DNA from: Treponema sp. UBA1793
GTDB lineage: Bacteria > Spirochaetota > Spirochaetia > Treponematales > Treponemataceae
NCBI GenBank assembly: GCA_002314445.1
Contig: DCFX01000096.1
Location: 1 to 52,704, forward strand
DNA: 52,704 bases
Reading direction: 5' to 3'
Every line of letters begins with the position of its first letter. Position 1 is the first letter of the stretch. The notes beneath the pieces were generated by a model. It had not been told where the DNA came from and ran no database searches. It worked only from the letters and a program-made list of their open reading frames with translations. A program made the translations under genes and the position numbers. Below, piece by piece: positions 7,647-15,627 of the stretch.

Positions 7647-8669
7647 ATGTCTGTAAGCGAAATTGCAAAATTAGCAGGTGTCTCTATAGGAACGGTTGAC
7701 AGAGTTCTTCACAACAGGGGCCGCGTATCAAAAGAAACATATGCAAAAATTCAGAAAATAATTGCAGAAACCGGTTATCAGCCGAATGCACTTGCGCGTC
7801 ATCTTAAACTCAACTGCGAATACCGCATAGGAGTCCTTATTCCGGACATCACGGCGGAAAGCGGCTACTGGAAACAGCTGTACGACGGTATCTGCCGTAC
7901 GGTGGAAAATGAGCTTAGCGCGTTTTCTTTCAGTACTGAACTATTCCAGTTTGTACGTCCGATACGGACATCATTTGCAGAACAATTTCAAAAAATGCTG
8001 GACTCGGACTGCTGTGCATATATTATTGCCCCTGTCATGCAGGAGGAAACTCTTTTTCTGCTCTGCGACAGCAACATAACTCATCCCTACTGCTTTATTG
8101 ATTCGGCACTGCCCGGCCCGAATCCCGTCTGTACGGTTGCGCAGGATCCTTTCCGTGCAGGATATCTTGCAGGACGTATGACAGAACTGACTGCATTGAA
8201 ATCAGGTATATTCGCAGTCATAAAGTCGGACACGGAAGCATATAACCAGAATGAACGCGCACGAGGATTCTGCGAATGGTTCAGGCAGAAAAAAAACGGA
8301 TGCAAAGCCGTTCTTGTTCCCGGCACCAGTTCAAAAGAAGACGGTATTTCACAGGAAATAGACAGGCTCCTCAGGGACTATCCCGACACGGCCGGTATCT
8401 GCATGGTAAACGCTTCGACTCATATTGCGGCAAAACACCTGGAGGAACTGGGGCTGACAGACAGAATCGCTGTAACAGGTTTTGACCTTGTGGCCGAAAA
8501 CTGTAAAATGCTGAAAAACGGCGCAATTGACTGCCTTATATCGCAAAAACCGGCGGAGCAGGGGCGGCTGGTAATGGTACAACTGTATAAAAAGCTTGTA
8601 CTGGAAGAAAATTGTGAAACATCAATCAACATTCCGATTGATATTTATTTAAAAGAAAACATTGATTAG
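7647..8669 (+). CDS. LacI-family transcriptional regulator, probable arabinose repressor
   Basis: A 340-residue regulator. Residues 1-22 form the LacI helix-turn-helix (SEIAKLAGVSIGTVDRVL), followed by the hinge and a periplasmic-binding-protein-like ligand domain from about residue 60. An in-frame TAG just upstream fixes the start at ATG 7647; the GGAAG there is weak and about 12 bases away. It is the first gene of an operon with ribulokinase and ribulose-phosphate epimerase, so arabinose or a derived metabolite is the probable inducer. A near-palindromic site at 7603-7614 is the likely target. Confidence 0.85.
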   Translation: MSVSEIAKLAGVSIGTVDRVLHNRGRVSKETYAKIQKIIAETGYQPNALARHLKLNCEYRIGVLIPDITAESGYWKQLYDGICRTVENELSAFSFSTELFQFVRPIRTSFAEQFQKMLDSDCCAYIIAPVMQEETLFLLCDSNITHPYCFIDSALPGPNPVCTVAQDPFRAGYLAGRMTELTALKSGIFAVIKSDTEAYNQNERARGFCEWFRQKKNGCKAVLVPGTSSKEDGISQEIDRLLRDYPDTAGICMVNASTHIAAKHLEELGLTDRIAVTGFDLVAENCKMLKNGAIDCLISQKPAEQGRLVMVQLYKKLVLEENCETSINIPIDIYLKENID

Positions 8670-8701
8670 TAATGAATGCTAATTTTAACAGGAGAAATAC
8701 T

Positions 8702-10303
8702 ATGACGACACAGGAAATTGCAAAAGAAATCACATCCGGCAGGGCAATACTCGGTATTGAATTCGGATCAACAAGGATCAAAGCGGTACTGATAAATTCA
8801 AAGAACGAACCGGTTGCTCAGGGTGCTTTCGACTGGGAGAATTCCCTCACGGATGGCATATGGACCTATTCGCTCGATGAGATTCACCGCGGACTTGCAG
8901 CAAGCTATGCCGGAATGAAAAAAGATGTGCAGGAAAAATACGGCGTCAGGCTTACAAAGCTGCACGCAATGGGCGTAAGCGCAATGATGCACGGATATCT
9001 TGCATTCGACAAAGAAAACAACCTGCTCGTTCCTTTCCGGACATGGCGCAACACAATCACCGGCGAAGCATCCGCAAAACTGTCGGAGCTGTTTAACTAC
9101 CCTATTCCCGAACGCTGGAGTATTTCACACCTGTACCAGGCTGTTCTCAAGAAAGAACCGCATGTCGGCAGCGTATCGTTCTTCACGACGCTTGCAGGAT
9201 ACGTGCACTGGCAGCTCACTGGGAAAAAAGTAATCGGCATCGGAGACGCGTCAGGCATGTTCCCGATAGATACTGCAACCAAAGATTACAATAAAAAAAT
9301 GCTCGGACAGTTTTCGGCTCTTGTCGAAGACAGACACTACGGATGGAAAATCGAGAATCTGCTGCCGGAAGTACTTTCGGCAGGAATGAATGCGGGTACG
9401 CTCACAAAAGAAGGTGCCGCGCTTCTGGATGCTGAAAAAGACCTTGAGCCCGGAATTCCGCTATGCCCGCCGGAAGGTGACGCCGGAACAGGTATGGCCG
9501 CTACAAATTCTGTTGCAAAACGAACTGGCAACGTATCAGCAGGAACGTCGGTGTTCGCAATGGTCGTTCTGGAGAAGGAACTTTCAAAAGCGTACAACGG
9601 AAAAATCGACCTTGTAACGACCCCCGACGGCTCGCTTACCGCGATGGCACATGCAAACAACTGCACGGGCGAATACGACAAGTGGATTAAACTGTTCGGT
9701 GAAGCCGCATCCGCACTCGGTGCGCAGATGGACAAAGGTAAGCTATACGATACACTTCTGTACGCCGCACTTAAAGGCGACAAGGACTGCGGCGGACTTA
9801 TTCCGTATAACTACATCTCCGGTGAATCGATGACAGGACTTAATTCAGGAAGGCCGCTCTTTGTCCGCACGCAGAACTGCAATTTCAACCTGGCGAACTT
9901 TATGCGTGCACAACTTTTTACATCGCTCGGTGCGCTCCGCACTGGTATGAATATTCTGTTCGATAAAGAAAACGTAAAACTTGATACACTTGTCTGCCAG
10001 GGCGGATTCTTCAAGACAGCAGACGTCGGTCTTAAAATAATGGCAGCAGCAATGCATACTCCGGTTGCCGCGCTCAGCACGGCAGGCGAAGGCGGCCCGT
10101 GGGGTATGGCAATACTTGCCTCATACATGGTAAACGGCAGAGGAAGGCAGCTCGAGCAGTACCTGAACGAAGACGTCTTTACATCAAGCGAATCAAAGAC
10201 AGTTCAGCCTGATGCAGCAGACGTGGAAGGGTTCAATAAATTCTTCGCCCGGTATACAAAAGGCCTTGCGGTAGAAAAAGCGGCAATTGAAAACATCGAT
10301 TAG
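8702..10303 (+). CDS. araB: L-ribulokinase (FGGY family)
   Basis: A 533-residue FGGY carbohydrate kinase that phosphorylates L-ribulose to L-ribulose 5-phosphate in arabinose catabolism. Phosphate-binding motif LGIEFGSTRIKAVLI is at the N-terminus, and the C-terminal ATP-binding half carries SAGTSVFAMVV and the glycine-rich GEGGPWGMA. The length and motifs match the shorter ribulokinase type seen in Bacteroides-like sugar loci rather than the E. coli type. The start at 8702 is set by AGGAG 7 bases upstream; a longer frame from 8672 lacks such a site. The substrate is supported by the adjacent epimerase gene. Confidence 0.87.
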   Translation: MTTQEIAKEITSGRAILGIEFGSTRIKAVLINSKNEPVAQGAFDWENSLTDGIWTYSLDEIHRGLAASYAGMKKDVQEKYGVRLTKLHAMGVSAMMHGYLAFDKENNLLVPFRTWRNTITGEASAKLSELFNYPIPERWSISHLYQAVLKKEPHVGSVSFFTTLAGYVHWQLTGKKVIGIGDASGMFPIDTATKDYNKKMLGQFSALVEDRHYGWKIENLLPEVLSAGMNAGTLTKEGAALLDAEKDLEPGIPLCPPEGDAGTGMAATNSVAKRTGNVSAGTSVFAMVVLEKELSKAYNGKIDLVTTPDGSLTAMAHANNCTGEYDKWIKLFGEAASALGAQMDKGKLYDTLLYAALKGDKDCGGLIPYNYISGESMTGLNSGRPLFVRTQNCNFNLANFMRAQLFTSLGALRTGMNILFDKENVKLDTLVCQGGFFKTADVGLKIMAAAMHTPVAALSTAGEGGPWGMAILASYMVNGRGRQLEQYLNEDVFTSSESKTVQPDAADVEGFNKFFARYTKGLAVEKAAIENID

Positions 10304-10320
10304 ATTAACGGAGGACTAGT

Positions 10321-11043
10321 ATGGCAGGTATATATCAGACACTAAAAGAACAGGCATATGAAGCAAATATGCAGATCCCTGAGCAGCACCTTGCGCTGTA
10401 TACATGGGGCAATGTTTCCGCATTTGATGCGTCTAAAGGCGTCTTTGCAATAAAACCGTCAGGCGTTCCCTATCCTGAACTTACGCCGGACAGTATGGTC
10501 ATAGTAGACCTTGAAGGAAACGTCGTTGAAGGAACGCTCCGCCCGTCATCAGACACGCCGACACACGTCGTACTGTACCGCGAATTTGCCGTAAAAGGCG
10601 GCTGTAAAACAGGCGGCATTATCCACACACATTCGACAGCGGCAGTTTCCTGGGCACAGGCTGTGCGGCCGGTACCGCTTTTCGGAACGACCCATGCCGA
10701 TCACATTCAGACAGCAATTCCATGCACTCCGTATCTGTCAAAGGAAGCCGTCGAGCGCGATTACGAAAAAGAAACGGGAGACCTTATCGTCGCCCATTTT
10801 AAGGAACACGGACTTAATCCCGCAGAAGTAAACATGGTGCTTGTCGGCGGGCACGGTCCTTTCGCATGGGGAACGGATGCGGCAAAAGCCGTATACAACG
10901 GAGCTGTCCTCGAAGAAATATGCAGAATGGCGCTTAATACAGTGCTGATAAATCCGGGAGCGATGCCCCTTCCCGACTATATAGTGAACAAGCACTATCA
11001 GCGGAAACACGGTCCTAACGCTTACTACGGACAAAAAAGGTAA
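10321..11043 (+). CDS. araD: L-ribulose-5-phosphate 4-epimerase
   Basis: A 240-residue class II aldolase-fold epimerase converting L-ribulose 5-phosphate to D-xylulose 5-phosphate, which enters the pentose-phosphate pathway. Zinc ligands are visible as His102 and His104 (HTHS) and His178 (GGHGP); Asp78 (SSDTPTH) and Asp127 (THADH) match other active-site positions, and Tyr236 is conserved near the C-terminus. GGAGG lies 6 bases before the ATG. It is the last gene of the operon; araA, needed to make the ribulose, is not nearby. Confidence 0.93.
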   Translation: MAGIYQTLKEQAYEANMQIPEQHLALYTWGNVSAFDASKGVFAIKPSGVPYPELTPDSMVIVDLEGNVVEGTLRPSSDTPTHVVLYREFAVKGGCKTGGIIHTHSTAAVSWAQAVRPVPLFGTTHADHIQTAIPCTPYLSKEAVERDYEKETGDLIVAHFKEHGLNPAEVNMVLVGGHGPFAWGTDAAKAVYNGAVLEEICRMALNTVLINPGAMPLPDYIVNKHYQRKHGPNAYYGQKR

Positions 11044-11077
11044 ACGCACGTTTATTATGCATTAGATTTCTGAAAAC

Positions 11078-11374
11078 TAAATTATTGTCGTGCATTTGTA
11101 AAAGAGAATGCTCCCGCAGAAAATAATCCGCTTAAGCTCCAACTTCGCTCCGCTCAGGGTCGCACGCGGGCTTATTTTCTGCTCCGCATTTCCTTTTACG
11201 CATGGTATACAGAATATTTTTCCCAAAGGGCATGTAATAATAGACTCCATTAAGAGAACAAAAAAACGGAGTTCAGGGGTGTCCCCGGTCATACAGGGAA
11301 AAGTAAATGATTTGGAGAGAGAGCACGGACAAAGCTGGTGCGTATGTCCTTGCTCTCTCTCCAAATAAACGTAC
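11078..11374. repeat. Structured dispersed repeat, copy 1
   Basis: A roughly 297-base element between the convergent araD and phosphoesterase genes, repeated in the same orientation at 28191-28509. It folds as three hairpins: a long imperfect one at 11098-11199 (GTAAAAG with CTTTTAC outside, GCAGAAAATAA with TTATTTTCTGC inside), a small GGGG-TGT-CCCC one, and a 21-base-arm hairpin at 11311-11331/11345-11365 with one mismatch. Open frames through it on the minus strand read through structure and are not considered genes. It may be a non-autonomous mobile repeat or a structured RNA. Confidence 0.85.
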
Positions 11375-11503
11375 GACGAAACAAGAAATCCCCGCCATGG
11401 ATGGCGGCTTATGCAAGCGGGAATCCCGGCGAGCTCGTTGCGCGAGCCGGGGCAATTCCCGGTAAGCAGGATTTGCATGGATGCAAATCCTACGTTTATT
11501 TGG
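11361..11503. repeat. Hairpin-rich tail bounded by an inverted 13-mer
   Basis: CCAAATAAACGTA at 11361-11373 returns inverted as TACGTTTATTTGG at 11491-11503. Between them lie several strong palindromes: CCGCCAT with ATGGCGG, GGATTTGCAT with ATGCAAATCC, and a GC-rich hairpin nested in GGGAAT...ATTCCC. The inverted 13-mer supplies the stop codon of the phosphoesterase gene. This tail is absent from the second repeat copy, so it may be a separate insertion or an extended form. Confidence 0.7.
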
Positions 11504-12344
11504 ACACTAATGCCGGCGATACGGCGCCGGCTGTTTCGTCTATTGTAACGAGTGCCCACTGGCCGTCTTCAAGGAAACCGGGCAGATTATATTCGATAAA
11601 ACCGAAATCAGTATAGTTGTACATGTGCGTATGTCCGTCAAACAGAATCTTCACGTTGTTGCTCTCTAAATATGAAATCAGAAGATTGCGCTCGGTTGTA
11701 TCCTGCAGGCAGTAATAAAAATATCCCTGCGCATATACCGGATAATGCATGCATACAACTTTCGGCGCACCGTCATTCTGGATGGCAGACACAAACGTAT
11801 TGAACTGATGCGAACCAAGCGTTCCGCTTCCTGTGTCAAGAAAATACCAGCTGAAATTATTCGTTTTAAAATGATAGAACGATGTTTCCGGATACACAAT
11901 CTGTTTCCAGTTTTTCCATCCGTTATTATACAAGTCGTGATTTCCAAGTACTGTATATACCTGTATACCATATCCGCGGATTTTATCGCAGAATGAGTCA
12001 TAATCTTTCATCTCTCCTTCGTACCCGTGTTCCGCTATGTCTCCAAGACAAATAACGAACTTCGGAATTTGTCCCTCAGAGTTTAAATTTTCGAGCCATG
12101 ACAGGAAAGCCGCATCTACGCTGCGTTCTTTGTCCGCCCCGAAGTGAACATCGGTGATGACAGCAACAGTATACGATACACTGTTTCCGACTGTTGAAGG
12201 TGCTGCGAGTTCAGTAAGATTTTCCGCACGGGTACGAACCGTATCGTCGCGTCCGAAAAAATTATGCAGGCCATAGCTGGCCAAAACGCATGACGAAAAC
12301 AGCAGCAGCAGCACTGCACCGAAAATTATAATTATACCCCGCAT
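11496..12344 (-). CDS. Calcineurin-like metallophosphoesterase, membrane-anchored or lipoprotein
   Basis: A 282-residue protein with the full metallophosphatase motif set: DVHFG, GDIAEHG, GNHD, a single His in CMHYPV and GHTH. It probably binds two metal ions and hydrolyses a phosphoester; the substrate cannot be told. The N-terminal hydrophobic segment ends LFSSC (Cys19), a possible spirochaete lipobox, so the domain is probably periplasmic. The ATG at 12344 overlaps the upstream stop as TGATG, indicating translational coupling; a GTG at 12356 is less likely. The last codons and the stop lie inside a repeat motif at 11491-11503, so the C-terminus may have been changed by insertion. Confidence 0.82.
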   Translation of the reverse strand: MRGIIIIFGAVLLLLFSSCVLASYGLHNFFGRDDTVRTRAENLTELAAPSTVGNSVSYTVAVITDVHFGADKERSVDAAFLSWLENLNSEGQIPKFVICLGDIAEHGYEGEMKDYDSFCDKIRGYGIQVYTVLGNHDLYNNGWKNWKQIVYPETSFYHFKTNNFSWYFLDTGSGTLGSHQFNTFVSAIQNDGAPKVVCMHYPVYAQGYFYYCLQDTTERNLLISYLESNNVKILFDGHTHMYNYTDFGFIEYNLPGFLEDGQWALVTIDETAGAVSPALVSK

Positions 12345-13078
12345 CAGAATACCCACTTTGTAAATAAACGGATTTCACAGTTGTTAAAACAGGAAGACAG
12401 CGTCATCATATCGATATACTGAATATTAAATTCAGCACCAACAATCAGTCCGTATTTGAACCGCCAGTCAAATCCAGTCATAAAATCAGGGGCGAAGAAA
12501 AGATAATACTGATATACTGAATAGGAACTGATGCAGAAGTAAAAATCGAGATGGTTAAGGATAAACCACTTCCATGTTGACCTTACGGCCAGACTCCTGT
12601 TCGTAAGCCACGGAATATATTTTTCCACTGCATAAATTCTGGTCCATTTATAAAAATAATCGACATCTGTCGTCAGGGAGAAGTCTCTGTCGCTGTATCT
12701 GAAAAAAACACCCGGAAGAATATCCTGTTCAAAAAACATATCGTTGTATGAAAGAAAATGATATGTTACTCCTGCTCCGACGTTCAATCTGTTCCAGAAA
12801 AGCGGCCAGTATGCAGTACTGGCCGTAAAATCGACAGTATTCAGCGAAAAACGCATTCCCGATTCCGCAAACAGCTGAGGCATTTCAAATTTATACGAAA
12901 AAAAACAGGAAGGCACAAGAACGCTTTTACCATCGACATACGGGGAAAAACCTGTATTCGTATCCATCATGATTCCGCCGGACAACGTATGCTGAACCTC
13001 CGGCGTAAACAAAACTATACGGGCAGAGCACAACGCACTGCCTGTCAGAAAGACAAAAACAAAAATAATTTTTCTCAC
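12344..13078 (-). CDS. Secreted aromatic-rich protein, probable outer-membrane barrel
   Basis: A 244-residue protein that I do not recognise. It has a cleavable signal peptide (about residues 1-19, ending LCSA), no further long hydrophobic helix and many alternating Tyr/Phe/Trp-rich stretches. The last residue is Phe in FTKWVF, a pattern typical of outer-membrane beta-barrel proteins. The start is GTG at 13078 with GGGGAG about 7 bases upstream. It is coupled by overlap to the phosphoesterase gene, so both may act in the envelope. Function is unknown. Confidence 0.65.
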   Translation of the reverse strand: MRKIIFVFVFLTGSALCSARIVLFTPEVQHTLSGGIMMDTNTGFSPYVDGKSVLVPSCFFSYKFEMPQLFAESGMRFSLNTVDFTASTAYWPLFWNRLNVGAGVTYHFLSYNDMFFEQDILPGVFFRYSDRDFSLTTDVDYFYKWTRIYAVEKYIPWLTNRSLAVRSTWKWFILNHLDFYFCISSYSVYQYYLFFAPDFMTGFDWRFKYGLIVGAEFNIQYIDMMTLSSCFNNCEIRLFTKWVF

Positions 13079-13105
13079 TGCACTCTCCCCTTTTTTTATT
13101 TTACA

Positions 13106-14560
13106 TTATCTGCCTGCATCACGGAACTGCCCCGCGATATAACCTGCATCTTTCGTCCGTACAAGGGCTCCGCTTTCAAGCGGATACTGTATGTACAGCA
13201 CACACGGGTGGCCGTCAAATGCCCACTTCCTCATCGTTCCGGTTTCCGGATCAATCAGCTGCCACGTCCCCGGTTCCACCGCCTGCACGGCCCTGTCAGG
13301 AGTAATAATTTCAAGCAGCTGCGAAATGTCCGTCTTGTTAAGAGGCGTAAAATCATACATATACCATCCGTTTTGCTGCTGCGACGCGACAGGTACTTTT
13401 TCCGGATGTTCACGTAAATCGCGATCCCGGGCTGTTTTCGCCTCAGGGCATAAAGAATCAAAATTTTTATTAAATTCCCTGACGCTTTCCGCACCTCTTT
13501 CAAATATCACCGTCTGCCCTGCCGCCGGAATTTCCGCACCTATTTCGGCGGCAAGCAGATACGGACTGTCGGAAGCACCTGACGTTGTTTTGTCGGCATC
13601 GCGGCGGCTGTAATAAAATCCGGTAGTCGACTCCCTGTGTGCGACATTGTCAAGTTCGGCAATAAACGGAGAAGCTTCCTCTTCCGTAATCTTTCCGTCA
13701 AGGGCATCAAGAGCTTTGCGGTATGCCCGCGTGACAAGCGCAACATAGTACACGCTTTTCATACGCCCTTCTATTTTCAGAGAGTCGACGCCCGCAGTTT
13801 TCATGTCCGCAAGATGATGAATCATATTGATATCTTTACTTGAAAGCACTGCAGTAAAATCATCACCCTCATACACAGGAAAATATTCTCCGGGCCTTTT
13901 TCCTTCTTCAAGTGAAAGATAACCTGATTCCGCCAGTTCTTTTGCATTCCGGGCGACAACGCTGTAATCCCAGCGGCACGTATGAGAACAGAATCCGCTT
14001 TGCGCGCTCCGCCCCGTAAGATATGCGCTCAAAAGGCAGCGTCCGGCGTATGCAATGCACATGGCACCGTGGCAGAACGCCTCCAGTTCCATATCCGGCA
14101 CTGCATCCTTTATCTGCCTGATTTCGTCAAGTGATACTTCCCGTCCGAGCACGACGCGCTTAAAACCGAGGGCTTTATACATCCTGGCCGCTTCATAATT
14201 TATGCAGCTTGCCTGCGTGCTCACGTGAAGTGCGGCATCGGGAAATTCTTTCTGAAGCAGTGGGACAATCCCAATATCCTGCACGATGAATGCATCAATC
14301 GGATACTGCCTGAAATAATCAATATTATTTTTGAATGCTTCTATGTCGTCGTTGTGAAAAGAAATATTAAGCGCACAGTGCAGTTTCCGTCCAGGAAACC
14401 GCTGTTTCAGCTCTATGACTTTTTTGTATTCCTCATCATAAAAGTTATCCGCTTTTACTCGAAGCGAAAATTTTTTGAGGCCGATATAAGCTGCATCCGC
14501 GCCGTACGCATATGCATAATATAATTTTTCTACATTGCCGGCAGGTGAAAGAAGTTCCAT
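13106..14560 (-). CDS. Peptidase U32 family protein (TrhP/YegQ-like tRNA hydroxylation or protease)
   Basis: A 484-residue protein with the U32 signature around residues 160-178 (ELEAFCHGAMCIAYAGRCLLS) and conserved cysteines at 168, 175, 191 and 195 that probably hold an iron-sulfur cluster. SLKIEGRMKSVYYVALVTRA is also family-typical. Members are annotated as collagenase-like proteases, but YegQ/TrhP and RlhA act in RNA hydroxylation; the length and C-terminal extension suggest the TrhP-like group (inference). No clear ribosome binding site precedes the ATG, which lies 12 bases after the esterase stop, suggesting a shared transcript. Confidence 0.82.
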   Translation of the reverse strand: MELLSPAGNVEKLYYAYAYGADAAYIGLKKFSLRVKADNFYDEEYKKVIELKQRFPGRKLHCALNISFHNDDIEAFKNNIDYFRQYPIDAFIVQDIGIVPLLQKEFPDAALHVSTQASCINYEAARMYKALGFKRVVLGREVSLDEIRQIKDAVPDMELEAFCHGAMCIAYAGRCLLSAYLTGRSAQSGFCSHTCRWDYSVVARNAKELAESGYLSLEEGKRPGEYFPVYEGDDFTAVLSSKDINMIHHLADMKTAGVDSLKIEGRMKSVYYVALVTRAYRKALDALDGKITEEEASPFIAELDNVAHRESTTGFYYSRRDADKTTSGASDSPYLLAAEIGAEIPAAGQTVIFERGAESVREFNKNFDSLCPEAKTARDRDLREHPEKVPVASQQQNGWYMYDFTPLNKTDISQLLEIITPDRAVQAVEPGTWQLIDPETGTMRKWAFDGHPCVLYIQYPLESGALVRTKDAGYIAGQFRDAGR

Positions 14561-14572
14561 AGTTTTTATGTA

Positions 14573-15577
14573 TCAGGCGTCTGATTTTATACTTTCTTCA
14601 AGACGCGGTTTGTTGTCAATGCATACCTGCGAAGGCCGTCCGCCCGTTTCAGAAACAATCTTTCCAAGCTTTTCTATTGCAAGATGTGTTTCCCATAAAT
14701 AATCATCCGCAAACTGAAACAGATGCATCATGCCGGGCCATACATCAAGCGTACATTCCACCCCGGCGGATTCCATAAGCAGTTTGAATTTCTGCGCGTC
14801 ACCGAGGAGTATTTCTTTTTCACCCATCTGAATGTACACCGGCGGAAAACCGGCCAGCAATTCCTTCTCCGACTTCAGGGGAGACACAAGCGGATTACCG
14901 AGATTGGAAGCATACGTATATACCAGACCGCTGTGATGCAGCGAATCTCCCCACATAACTTCATCGTACATTTTTTTCCCGTCAAAAAGAGGAGAGTCCG
15001 TCGACATGTCCAGCCACGGAGAAAGGAGGATGACATGTGAAATGCATGCGCGGTAGCGTTCTCTCAGATTGAACAGTAAAGCCATTGCGATGGACGCGCC
15101 GGAACCGTCAGCGGCAATAATAATTTCCGGCATTGCGGGTTTCTCTGCCGTATTTGAATCAAGCGCACATGCTACCTGCTCCTCTGTAAAAAGAGCGCGG
15201 AACACAGCCTGCATATCTTCAATTGCTGCAGGAAACGGATGAGCAGGCGCAAGCCTGAACTCAGGCACAACAATGCGGCTGTACGATTTGTTTGCAAGGC
15301 GCGCGCAAAATCCGCGCCATGAAGCCCGCGATCCTCCGACAAATGAACCGCCGTGAATATACATCATGACGCGCCGGGACGCATAAATTTCAGGTGCCAG
15401 AACGTCACACACGACACCGCCATAATTATGCTCTGAACATTCCACATGATTAGGCAGAATGGGGCAGGCAAACGTTTCTTCTATTTTGTTTCTAAAAGAA
15501 TTTATTTCAGATTTCGGAGTATACACAAGAAGCCTGAGCCTTTTTACAGCTGCCCTCCGGTCAAAAGACATACTCAT
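14573..15577 (-). CDS. Alpha/beta-hydrolase, hormone-sensitive-lipase type esterase
   Basis: A 334-residue cytoplasmic hydrolase. The oxyanion motif IHGGSF (74-79), FRLAPAHPFPAAIED (108-121) and a C-terminal PGMMHLF histidine match the hormone-sensitive-lipase group. The nucleophile elbow reads ADGSGAS (Ser159) instead of the canonical GDSAGG, and the acidic residue region reads MGEKEILLGD, so the active site is unusual though probably intact. It has a nearly leaderless start at 15577 (or 15571) from the divergent promoter shared with metA. Substrate is probably a short-chain ester; identity unknown. Confidence 0.8.
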   Translation of the reverse strand: MSMSFDRRAAVKRLRLLVYTPKSEINSFRNKIEETFACPILPNHVECSEHNYGGVVCDVLAPEIYASRRVMMYIHGGSFVGGSRASWRGFCARLANKSYSRIVVPEFRLAPAHPFPAAIEDMQAVFRALFTEEQVACALDSNTAEKPAMPEIIIAADGSGASIAMALLFNLRERYRACISHVILLSPWLDMSTDSPLFDGKKMYDEVMWGDSLHHSGLVYTYASNLGNPLVSPLKSEKELLAGFPPVYIQMGEKEILLGDAQKFKLLMESAGVECTLDVWPGMMHLFQFADDYLWETHLAIEKLGKIVSETGGRPSQVCIDNKPRLEESIKSDA

Positions 15578-15584
15578 AATCTGC

Positions 15585-15617
15585 AGTATAGCAGAAAAAC
15601 AGCTCTTCTGCTATACT
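15585..15617. promoter_or_regulatory. Divergent promoter pair inside a 12-base inverted repeat
   Basis: AGTATAGCAGAA (15585-15596) and TTCTGCTATACT (15606-15617) are perfect inverse copies. Each contains an extended -10 box (TGCTATACT), one per strand, pointing away from each other. Predicted starts are about one base before the esterase ATG at 15577 and about four bases before the metA ATG at 15628. Both genes lack a Shine-Dalgarno sequence, in agreement with near-leaderless mRNAs. Confidence 0.7.
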
Positions 15618-15627
15618 ATTCTTGAAT

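Noticed and set aside
11374..11503. Integron attC site or IS200/IS605 end
   Set aside because: No attC core motifs, no integrase or transposase gene, and the symmetric elements do not match the usual layout.
12758..13417. A 219-codon plus-strand frame across the barrel-like gene and the U32 gene
   Set aside because: It spans two convincing minus-strand genes and their spacer and resembles no protein family.
15541..15627. Possible SAM or T-box riboswitch before metA
   Set aside because: The predicted transcription start leaves almost no leader, and the only strong structure is the divergent promoter repeat.
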